A stretch of 64,000 bases of DNA. Source: Mesostigma viride. Taxonomy: Eukaryota; Streptophyta; Mesostigmatophyceae; Mesostigmatales; Mesostigmataceae. Under the pieces are notes generated by a model. That model made no database searches. It saw only the letters and a program-made list of their open reading frames with translations, and had not been told where the DNA came from. The DNA lies in the NCBI GenBank assembly GCA_009746045.1, contig RPFO01000418.1, forward strand, positions 1,640,833 to 1,704,832. Reading direction: 5' to 3'. A program made the translations under genes and the position numbers. Positions 32,241 through 43,200 of this stretch are shown one piece after another. Position 1 is the first letter of the stretch. Each line of letters starts with the position of its first letter.

Positions 32241-33379
32241 ACTGAATTGCCAACACCCGCTTTCCACATATTCACAGTAAGTCCAGATGCTCTGGTCACA
32301 CACACCTGGCCATCTGGCACTGAACGCTGCATCGACTACGTTGTAATGCGCAAGCGTCATCAAGCCTCTGTACTAGCTGCTCGCTCGCACGTGATCCCCC
32401 TGGTGCGCTTCGATCCTCGCATCGTCACCGCCCGCATCCGCCTGCGATTCCCCTCGCACTTTCTTAATTAAGCATGTGGCACCGCCTGATTTGCGCACAC
32501 TGCAGTTGCTTGAGAAATCTGACGCCGCTCGATGTGGAGGACTTCCCTGAAAAATGCGCCCACAAGCGCGCCGCCGGCAGAGGAGTTCGTCGCAGTGTAC
32601 AGGCATACGCAATATACGCAATTGTACGGGGCACATGGGTATTGGGTATAATACGCTCGTACCGGGTATTATACCCATACGACCAATACTACGAGCTCGT
32701 CGACGCGCTGGACATCCCGGCCAGCCACGCCCAGCTGCCCGCTGCCGGCCGCCCCGGCATCGGCCCTTCGGCACCTCGCTGGCAAGCTGCCCGCGGCAGG
32801 GCCCCTGCTGCCCCCCCGCCGCCCGCCCCGCCCGGGCTTCACCACCATGCAGCCTGCACCGGCTCCCCGCCGTCATCCAGGCCTGGCCGGCAGGCCCTGC
32901 GCGACAATCGCGACCCTGCCCGCTACGCCCGCCTCAAAGCCGAATACATACCACTCGGCCATGCATCCGGCAGGTGACCAAGGAGCAGGAGGACCTCCAT
33001 GTCCGCGAGTACTTCGCCCACCTCAAGGACCAGCATGGCAAGTACGCCTGGATCGACCCGCCTGCGTCACGCCCAAGTTCGGCCAGCGGGCGGCGCGCAG
33101 CCGGCGCCGCGGACGCTCTCTGGCTCACCGCAGCAGCAGCTTGACCAGTGGCATTGCATTGTATTCCTCCCAGTCCCGGCTGCTCGGCGCCCCCCCCGCC
33201 GCCTCTGCGCCGCGCTTGGCCCTCTGGCGGCCGCGCGCCTGGCACCTGCGGGCGTCCCTGCGCCGCCCACGCCGCCCGCCGCTGAGAGGGACTACACGTA
33301 CCCGGCCCTGACGGAACCCCTGGCCGACCCCAACGAGCTACCGCCGTTCACCGAGCTCGAGCTGAGCTGCGCCGCCAAG

Positions 33380-33521
33380 TAAGTAAGTAAGTAAGTAAGC
33401 AAGTACTTGCGTGTCATGCGCAAAGGCATGCCACGGAGTACTATGCTAATCTCATTAGAAAAAAAATAATTACACAAAAGTTTGAACAAATATCGTCTGC
33501 ATCATTCCCCAAACATTATTT
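33380..33521 (-). mobile_element. 142-bp retro-insertion with 12-bp TSD
   Basis: Flanked by TGCGCCGCCAAG at 33368-33379 and 33522-33533. In minus orientation it ends in (CTTA)n, a LINE-like tail. The body includes CAAAGGCATGCCACGGAG, reminiscent of the ORF1-only family 3' UTR. Confidence 0.7.
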
Positions 33522-35309
33522 TGCGCCGCCAAGCAACTCCGCTTCTACGCCGCCTGACCAGCTCCCTGCCCCCGTGATTAAGCTGACGGCGCTCACGGGG
33601 TTCCTGCTTGACGTCTGCAACCGGATCCTGCTTGCCGACGTACGCGCCACCGATTCCTGAGTGGTAGCACAGCTATTCCGCATTATGCTGTACAAAAACA
33701 AAGGTTCCCCTGACGACCCCGCCAACTTAGACCGCGGAGTCTGCATCCAAAGCGCTTAAGTTGTTCATGCAAAAAAAAAAAGCGCCGCACTTAAGTTGTT
33801 CATGCGCATGATCCTCAACCGCCTTCGTCCTGCTCTCGACCGTCACCTTGGGGAGAGTCAAATGGGCTTTCGTCCTGGGCGCAACACCGTCATGGCCATC
33901 TTCGTCGCGCGTCGCCTCTTCGAGGAAATCGCTCTCCTGCAACCTGGTGAGTTTCCCGCCATCCTGATCTTCGTTGACTTCATCAAGGCTTTTGATTCTG
34001 TCCTCTGGGCCGCTCTATGGGCTGTCCTCGCTCGCGCTCGCGTCCCCACTCCCCTTCTTACCGTCATCCGCAGGCTGTATGAGGGGTCGACCACTTCGGT
34101 GCGCACTCAACACGGCTTACCCCCGCCATGTCCACTGCAGACCGGCGTCTGGCAGGGTTGCGTCCTGTCGGCGTACCTAGCTAGCTGTTTATTCTTGTTG
34201 TGGATTATGTTATGGCCAGGCACGTGCCCGCTTTGCTAGCATTGCAGGCCGTGCCCCTGGCCTAGTGATAACGAACGAGCTTGGGGAAGGGGGGGCGACC
34301 AACAAGCAGAATTTACTTGTAGCTGACCTCATTTATGCCGACGACATCACGCTCCTTGAGAAGCCGGAGTCTGCCCAACTTTGGCTGGACTGCCTGGCGC
34401 TCCAGGCTCAGGCGGTTGGTCTAGAAATCAGCCCCAAAACGGAGGCCCTGGCTCTCGGCATGGCAGCTAGGGCCCCCACCCATGTGCACTCTGCCTCTTA
34501 GATGACACCGAGGTCAATTGTAGACCCTACTTCAGGCCGCTTCAAGCTGCTCGGCAGTTGGCTTCCCGACCAGTTGCGAGGACGACCCAACGACACGGAT
34601 CGGCATGGCGTGGGCGCAACTCCATGACCATGCACCGCCGCCAGTGGTGGAGCAACCCCGCCCTACCCCGGATCGTCAAGCGTGACCTCTTCAAGGTCGT
34701 CATTCTGACGATCCTGACCTACGGCGCCGAGACCTGGACACTGACGCAGGACTGAGCTGGAGCAACGCCTCGACGGCAACGTCACCAAGATGCTGCGCAA
34801 GGCCCTTTAAACTGATCCCCTTTGGTTTACACACTACTATAGAGGATTTGTACGCTGATTTGCCCTATGTTTCCCACATTCTTAGGCACAGCCGGCGCCT
34901 GGGCCTAGCCGGGCACCTGGCCCGCACAGATCAGGTCGACACATCAGATAGACTAGCTGGCACCAAGCCCGCCCAGCCTGGGGCCGGGTTATGTCCCGGC
35001 TCACCTGGCGTGCCCCAGGCCGCGCGCGGCAGGGCCGCCACCCGTGGACTTTTCGTGATAGACTCGGCATGGACATGTGCTACCCTAGACGTGACGGGCT
35101 CACACCCGGGCAGCCTCCTGGTTTGTCTGTAGTATGGAGGCAGATGGTACGCAAGGATAGATGGCAAGTAGCCGTGATGAAGGAGACCACCCCCAAGTCT
35201 GTGGGGGCTCCGCGTGTGACCGCGTATGGCATTCATAGCGATTCGGGCCGTGGTGCCCACAACCCTGTAACTAGGACCTAGATAGCTTACATCATCCATT
35301 CCATGCCTT

Positions 35310-35974
35310 AATTGCTCACTCACGGGACAAGGCGGCTCCCCCACCAGTCCTGCTCACCTTCCCGCCCTCCCCTGAGGATAAGCAGCGGTTCCTCTCTCGT
35401 CGCAAGAGGTTGCACGACCTCACCTGGACGCTGGACGACGACCTGACCCCCGGTCAGCAACAGCAGCGACGCGACCTGTGCATGGCCGGAATACCTCCGC
35501 CATAAGCAGGACCCCCAGAAGCCCAAGGTGTACTGGAGGGGCGGGGACCTGATGATCAACCACAAGATGTGGACGCCCCCAGCGGGCTAGAATAGCAATA
35601 GCCCTAGCTTGTATCCATTGGAGTCACTGCCGCGAAGGCAGCCATGCTTAGAACGTTTGCCTAGCTGTGCCAACATACCTAGTCACGTGCCGCTAACGCA
35701 CGGTACACAACCAGCCATAGCCTGGCTATGATCAGATTACTTGCCCACGCTACTTGTTATGCCACGCTCACATGGGTCTTATTGCACCCACAGATTGCCG
35801 GATCGTTAACGTGTCCCGGTAGCGCGCCCGAATGCAGCTGTGGCATGCCTTATAGGCATGAAGGAGACTGGGGGTCTCTGCCCTTTCTCCTGTTGTGCAC
35901 ACACAGGGATCAAAAGCACTTCGGTGATCCGTGACTCCCCAACGGGAGCACGTGTTTAATTAATTAATTAATTA
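35310..35974 (+). mobile_element. ORF1-only element, copy 2, 7-bp TSD
   Basis: Inserted in the 3' UTR of LINE-B copy 2 with ATGCCTT at 35303-35309 and 35975-35981. It carries the last ~85 codons of ORF1 (PPPVLLTFPPSPEDKQRF, RRKRLHDLTWTLDDDLT; a small insertion breaks the frame at ~35480), the same 3' UTR as 29716-29297, the hairpin and a (TTAA)n tail. Confidence 0.8.
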
Positions 35975-36144
35975 ATGCCTTGCTCCCCTCCCACTGAGGA
36001 CTTGTGCTCACCTGACGCAGTCACGTGTCTATTAATTAATAAATAAACACGTAGACAGCGCCACGTGAGTATATTTCCTGGAGGGAATGGGGGGATGGGA
36101 ATGGGGATCCGGAGGTTGGAACTAGCTAGCCGCGGATTACCTAT

Positions 36145-36275
36145 CTAACCGCGGGTGGCAGGGTGAGCAGGTCGCGCTTGACAATCCTCGTCAGGGTGCC
36201 CAGGCCGGTTGCTCCACCAGCGGCGATGCTCGCGGAGTCGAGGCGGGGCCGGTGGTCCCGCAGCGCCTGCCGGGC
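36145..36275 (-). pseudogene. short LINE RT-thumb fragment
   Basis: Minus strand reads RQALRDHRPRLDSASIAAGG and RIVKRDLLTL; the nucleotide run GCCGCTGGTGGAGCAACC and RIVKRDL match LINE-B near 60030-60080. Ends at a TAG. The rest of 36037-36945 has no recognised gene. Confidence 0.4.
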
Positions 36276-36946
36276 CTACCATAGTACTGGTATCCATGTA
36301 CGCAGTTTATCAGGTTGCCGCTTTCGTGATAATTGACACGTAATTGTAATCGTCGTAGCTACTATGAGACCCATGTTAAATCTCTGCAAGCGGGAAGTGC
36401 CCTCTCAATTGATGCATTTAGCGAACAACCGAGAGAGAGTGAGTCTGGCCACGGCAAACCATGCACCTAAATCCCTTCGTGCACGTTGGCCCAACGGCAC
36501 ATACCACGCAGCACACACCCCACAGCGCACGAGTCATGTGGCACAGCCCACGCGGTACAATCCACGCAGTATTGTGACGTGTAACCCAAGCAGAGCTCTA
36601 TGGGTAGAATCCCAGTAAATATCTACCAACTACGGTCCCTCTCGCTGAGGGAGTGGCATAGCTCGACCCACAGGCGGATCGGCCCTAATAGCACGTCATA
36701 ATAACACAAGCGAGTGATACCATCCAAAACAATAATAGAAAACCCTAAATAAACCACAAATGATTGTTACGACCAACTACTCAATCAAGAGACCTAAATA
36801 AATACCCTTGGATGTAACACATGTATAGGCAACTGGCTAGTGTAAACCACTTTTTCCTAGCTTGAAGCCACAAGAAGAACTCTACCTTTCTGGAGGGTGA
36901 CCCTGCACTCCTCCTAAAAGCGGCCTTGAACAAAAGCATTTAATCC

Positions 36947-37103
36947 CCACCCACCCACCCACCCACCCACCCACCCACCCACCCACCCACCCACCCACCC
37001 ACCCACCCACCCACCCACCCACCCACCCACCCACCCACCCACCCACCCACCCACCCACCCACCCACCCACCCACCCACCCACCCACCCACCCACCCACCC
37101 ACC
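36947..37103. repeat. (CCCA)n microsatellite
   Basis: About 39 uninterrupted CCCA units, lying some 115 bp beyond the stop codon of the oligopeptidase gene. Confidence 0.95.
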
Positions 37104-37216
37104 GAGCATGAGACGAACCTCAGATACCCTCATCCTGAAACAAGGAGCCAAAAGACTTCAACACCCATCGACCAATAGACTACGGGTCTGGGCTGCTGAA
37201 GAAAAAAATTGGCACC

Positions 37217-40200
37217 TCACTGCTCGACCCCGTCCGCGCTCACTTTCTTATTCGCCACGGCCTTGCGTTGCAGCCCCGACAGCCCCAACTGATCCAAGAA
37301 AAACGCGAGGTCAAACGCCTTCTCCCTCAAGTAGTGGTACCGGTCGCTCGCACTGAAGTGCCCCGTCTCCAGACATATCTTCAGCAGCAGCGGGTTGTCG
37401 TCGGTCTTGTGCTCGCGCAGCTTGGCCACCCACTTGGTGGGCTCCCAGTAGGGGACGCGCGGATCGAACAGCCCGCTTGTCACGAGCATCGCCGGGTATG
37501 CTTGCCGCCGCACGTTGTCCATGGGCGAGTACGCGAGCATGGGGAAGAAGAAGCGCTCCTCGTTTGGGTTGCCCCACTCCTCTGGGAATCAACATGAGGG
37601 GCAAACAAAAAAGGGCAGCCAACGAAATCAAGCGGTAAGCTCGAATGGTCGGGGACGGATTTGGGTTGGAAGGAGGGGGTAGTGTGGCCGCGTGAGCAAG
37701 AGAATCAAGGGCGATTCGGGCAGGAAAGCGCAGTTATCCCAACGGATGCGTTGCTCCAGCTGAAGTGACTCGATCCCACACCTACCCCACTCTCCCATCG
37801 CGAGCAGAATGCTGGCATTCGACGTGGTTGGTTCGTTACCTGGTTGATACTAGTTGAAACCCAACGACGTACCCCGTATTAATACCAACAACGTATCCCA
37901 TTCTCAAGCCCAAAAATGTACCCCCCTCCCAAACCCTGATTGACAGCAACTCTTGGAATTTCTAGTAATCAGTTTATTTACTAATCAGGTTCATTAACAC
38001 CTGACCACGTGCCCCACTTGGTCATACCCTATACTCTTAACACCATCATGCTGCAGCGTACCCCACTTAATCATACCCCACTCTTAATTCCATCCACTTA
38101 CCCCACTCCCCCGTCGTGAGCGGGATACTCGCGTCCGACATGGTAACCATGAGGTCCACAAAGGGGACCCCCGCGATCGCCGCCCGAAACAGCTCCGGTC
38201 GCATGTTCAGGACCGCCCCAATGAGCAACCCGCCCGCCGAGTGGCCCTCGATGACCAGCTTGTTCGGGCTGGTCACGCCCGCTCGAATAAGATGCTCCGC
38301 GCACGCGATGAAGTCGGTGAACGTCGTGCTCTTCTTCTCGAACTTACCCTCCTGGTACCAGCTGCGGCCCATCTCGCCACCGCCCCGGATATGCGCCACC
38401 ACATGGGCCACGCCCCGGTCTAACAATGGTAGCACGTTGGAGGTGAAGCCAGGACCGACGGAGATCTCGTAGGAGCCGTACCCGTAGAGGTGGATGGGCA
38501 TCGGTTGGCTCTGCAGGCCCCCAGAGGGGGAGGGCGACCGGGGGGACTTGTCCTTGCGGTAAATCATCGACATGGGGACCCTTGTGCCGTCGGACGCAAC
38601 GGCCTCCAGCCGCTCGCACACGTAGAGGGAGCGGTTGTAGTTGGGGCAGGGCTGGGCGGTCATGTGACCAAGGTAGCCGACAGGGAAGTAGGGCAGATAG
38701 GGCAGACAGGGCAGGATAAGTACTAGTTTAATAGAAAATGATAAGTACTGGTACTAGTATAAAGAAAGCATATATATGTTAAAAATTATACTACTAATAT
38801 CTTACATCATAGTGATAGCACCCAATCAAACATGAACAAAATCAACGCGAACAAGAGATACCACCACAAATAACTATAGCATATATATGTACAGGGATCG
38901 GGGGTTGTCAAGGCAGGGCTGCAACCATGGGGCTGTGACAAAGGGGATCTGGTTTCGGTCCGCTCACTATGATTAGGAGGGAGCGAGGTAGAGGGAGTAG
39001 TCCTAGTTGGGGCAGGGCTGTGGCTATGTGACAAAAATAGCAAACAGGGAGATAGGCAGCATTAGTCGTGAAGGAGGCAATAGTAACCAAAGATAGAGAT
39101 AGGGAGAGCGGGTTGTAGTTGTTGGGGCAGGGCGGCAATGACTGTGTGGTTGCGAAACAGCGATTAAGGGAATAAGGGCATGGTCAGCGCAGTTGCCAGT
39201 AAGGAACGGGAGACACGGATAGGGAGATCGGGCAGATAAGCCGAATCGAGCAGGATAAGGACTGTTGCTTCATGAGCGCATGTGGAGGGAGATACTGTGA
39301 TTGGGGCAGGGCTTCAAGCACAGAGTGGTCAGGGACGAAGAGGGGAGAGGGGAATGGGGAATCGATCGCCCCTCGTAGAACGTGATAAGGGGAACATTGG
39401 TATAGGGAGGCAGAATCATCCGTAGCATATGCATGAAGCAGGTAGGCATGGTTGGGGCAGGGCTGGGGAGTGCGATGGATAGGGCAGTCATGGAGGTACT
39501 ATTTCCTTAATAACCACGACCTACACAAGGAGCATAGACCAACTAAGGTCATCTGGCATCCTCGAGCAGTGTGCTAATATGTGCCGCAGGGCTGCATCAG
39601 TTAATATAACCATCATTGTCAAGTCATGATACTATAAACCACAAGGTATCCATGACGCAGCCAGTGGTGGCCAGAAATCCGGAGAATCCAGACCACATGG
39701 TAGCTTGAGCATGCTGTTATCTCATCTCCGGCTGTCGCACATTTCTTAATCATGGAAATGAACGGAGGTGGAAATGAGTAGCCGCGCTAGTTCATCGAAT
39801 AATAGTGTATTGCGTGTATTATGAGCCACAGTGTGTGGTGTGGTGTGATATTAAGAGCCTCAACCCTCGCCTTTTCCTTGAGCAGCGTGCTCTCCCTTAA
39901 CACTTGCTACTATCGTACTCAGTAATTTGGTGAGCCATGCTCATTTTATCTGTTACTAACCTGCTATGCCGAGAATGCAACGCTGCATACGAAAAGAAAA
40001 TATATTTTTGTAAAAAATATTTTCGTGTTGGCCATGCCCGTACCCAAGCCAGCCTCTAGGGGTTGGCTGGGCAAGGTGCTTGCCATAAAAGGTGGGCTTC
40101 CATTCTAGGAAAGCAGCTTGTTTCTTTTGCCTATAAGGAACCTCATGTTACGACAAAACAAATAACACAAGCACAAGGCAAAACATTAAAGCAGTATAAC

Positions 40201-43200
40201 CCACCATGACCACGACAGTGACTGCCCGGAACAGAATTTTCTTGCAAAGCTAACGAAGGCAGCCAAGGAGGGATGCACCCCAAAGGAGGCTTCCATTGCA
40301 TCTTAGAAGATCCTTGGGGCGGAGGTCTGGCTAGAGCGAGTAAAATTGTTCAGAAAGGGACGCACCAAGCATGTCAGGGAAGCATTGGAGGAGCGGGTTT
40401 TATCAGCGCTTGGGATGGAGAGGAGGCCCTGGTCGATGTGATTGCAGCGCAGCTGGGGGAGCCGGATCCCCCACCTGCACCAAGTGCAGTGGGAACAGGG
40501 GGCAGTCCCCCTCCGGCGGGTGGGAGCGGAGGGGCGAGGCGTACGTGGCAAGGGCGGTGGTGGGGAGGGGGATGCCGCCCCGGAGGCAGCGGACCGGGCT
40601 GTGGCAAACCTGGATCGCGACATGGGTCGGTTAATGGGGACCGACACTGGCTATGCAACGCCATCCGGCGGTCTCCATCCAGGTCAGGCGACGGCCACAC
40701 TGGGGGAGAAATTGGCGTCCTGTTAGCTGCCATTTCAAAATCGCTGGACCAGGCAAAAATGGCCCCTACTGCAGCCCAGGCGCCGTCTGTCGGTGCTGGC
40801 AGGCTGCCGCGCACGAAGGGTGTGGCGCTGAGTGGGGACGTGGTGTCGGTCCTGGTGAGCAACATGCTGGATGCAGTGCTGCCAGCAATGCTGGACTACG
40901 CAGACTGAGTGGGGGGGGAGTCCATTGGGGCGTCTCTAATGCTGGCGGCGCAGGGCAGTGGTGCAGCAGGCGGGGAGCGTCGAATGCTCGCCCTGCAGAT
41001 GGCTGGCATTCTCGACACAATGGTCACGGAATTCGATGACTGGGCAACGCCACGCTCCGAAGTGATTCTGGAGCTGGCAGCAGCGGAGTACCTGGCGAAG
41101 CTGATCACTGCGCGTCAGCTGGTGGATGTGGGGTCGACAGGCTGGAAGGGCACTCCGTCGGAGATGTTGCCTTTCCAGGAGGGTGGAGCAATGCTGGCGT
41201 CTTCGGGGGTGGGCGCCGCGATGAGCATGGGGAAGCTTCAGCACCAGCTAGAGCAGGGCCCCGGCAAGAAGGGGCACGGCGGCCCCTCCAACAACAACAA
41301 GCAGAAAGGGAGCAGTGGCTTCTTCCACTGCTTCTTCCAGCAGCACTTCCAGTCCGTGACTGGTGGCAGCAGCTATGCTCAGGCCGTAGGCGCCATAGGA
41401 TGCGTCGTGCTCTTAATGCTCGCACGTTAGCCTGTCAAGGGGCTAGGGTCTAGACTGGATTGGGGTGGGGTGGGGTGGGGTGGGGTGGGGTGGGGGGGCA
41501 GACCCGCCAGCTTAAGTGTCAGCCCGTGTGCCCGGGCCTCTGCAGCAGGCGGCCCTAGATGGGATCGATGATGCTTGCAGGTCCTTTGTCCGCCGGAACG
41601 GAGGTTCTGTAGCGGCAATGGCAGGATCTGTAGTGGATGGGGGTGAATATGCTGAAGGAGCCCCTTACGAGCCGTTGGTAGCCTCACGCTTGGCTTTGCC
41701 TGGTCGGGGGGAAGGCGGCCAAGTGGATGTGCTAGACTTACTACCCCCTTCTTGGGGAGCAATTGCAAATGATGAGAGTAAAATGGTACGGTTACTGAAC
41801 CCAGCAGAGTGGATCTTGCAGAAGTCGTTGCGGATCTCGTGGGGGTGCAGCATGGAGGAGTTCGTGCAAGTTTGCTTGGTGTGCGTCGAGCGGGGGATCT
41901 TGGGTAGTGTTTTGAGGAGAAGCCTCCTGTGGTGAACGGCACTTTTGGGGTCGGCAACTGGCAAGCCAGATGGGCGTATCCGTCTGATCATGTACAACTG
42001 ACGTGGCAATCTGCCAATCGTTCATCCCATGCCCGCTTTTTTACCACACCTTGGCGATGTGCTATCTGCCCACGCGCGCTGGGGAGGATGTCTTTGGGGG
42101 CGTATCTGATCTGGATTCCTACTACAACAGGCTCGGCCTGCCTACTTGGCTGCGGCGGTACTGTGCGTGGATGCCGGTGTGGTCAGATCTTGTGTGGATG
42201 AGTGGTCCGCGGCGGAAAGTTTGGCCATGGATGCTGTGCTGGCCAATGGGGAACAAGCTGGCCGCTGGTGTGGCCCAGTGTGTGCACCAGTTTGTACTGA
42301 ACAGCTGTGGCCCCAAGCCACCACTGAAGAACTGAAGGCTAGTCGGGCATCAAGTTTCGTTTAAGTGGCCAGCCGGAGCGGCTGCTTAGGTTTTAGCGGG
42401 CAAGTGTTCGAAGCGCGTCATTGGTGAATTACTGGGGAACTTGGGTCTCCCCGCGAAACTCCAACCGCACGTTCAGATTTCCAAATCTCAAGTAAAGTTC
42501 GGCGCAACTTTCTGAACGGGGGCAGTTGACGAGCAGCATTCCTCCGGACGAATGAATTGCGTTCCATACTTGCGCAAAATTTTGAAAGGTAGCTTGCGTG
42601 CAGCCCTACTAAAATTTGCGCGGACGTTCAGATTTCCAAATCTCAAGTAAATTTCGGCGGAACATTCTGAACGGGGGTAGTTGGCGGGCAGCGTTCCTCC
42701 AGGCGAATGAAATGCGTTCCATACTAGCGCAAAATTTTGAAAGGTAGCTTGCGTGCAGCCCTACTAAAATTTGCGCGAAGTGTGGGACTGAAAATTCGTA
42801 ACGGAAACTTTTTGGTAGTTGCCGTCACTTCCTCTTGTGCAAACGTGTGGGAGTGAAAATTCGTAACGGAAACTTTTTGGTAGTTGCCGTCACTTCATTT
42901 TGCGCGAGTGTTGGGCTGAAAATTCGTAACGGAAACTTCTTGGTAGTTGGCGTCACTTCCTTTGGTTCGACTGAAAATTCGCTGAAATTCGCTGAGTTCG
43001 TACCGTAGCCTAATTTTTAGTACCTCGAAGTGACGGGGCACCTAAAAATTTGCCCACAAGTACACTTGGCAGCGCGCTCACTGGGAAAAATTGTACAGCC
43101 GCTCCGGCGGGCCACTTGAGCGAATTGTAATGGGCCTGAGCATCTACATGTCAGCGCTGATTTTGGTGGTGGAAACTGACGAGGCGGGGCAGCCAATCAG

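Larger units (their letters stand above)
32248..36036 (+). mobile_element. LINE-B copy 2, decayed, with three insertions
   Basis: Begins inside an APE-type endonuclease: THTWPSGTERCIDYVVMRK and VIPLVRFDPRIVTARI (about 32287-32460) fit its last strands. RT fingers and palm follow in broken frames (VIKLTALTGFLLDVCNR at 33578, RPGRNTVMAIFVARRLFEE at 33870, VDFIKAFDSVLWA, LIYADDITLL at 34330) and the C-terminal block to about 35280. Its 3' UTR is split by an ORF1-only element (35310-35974) and resumes at 35982 with the CACTGAGGACTTGTGCTCAC motif and TTAAT tail. Also inserted: 32605-32690 and 33380-33521. All frames are disrupted. Confidence 0.8.

Noticed and set aside
36947-37103. Telomere-like CCCA repeat
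   Set aside because: Internal, four-base perfect unit, next to a normal gene end; similar GGGT tract in intron 1. No chromosome-end features.
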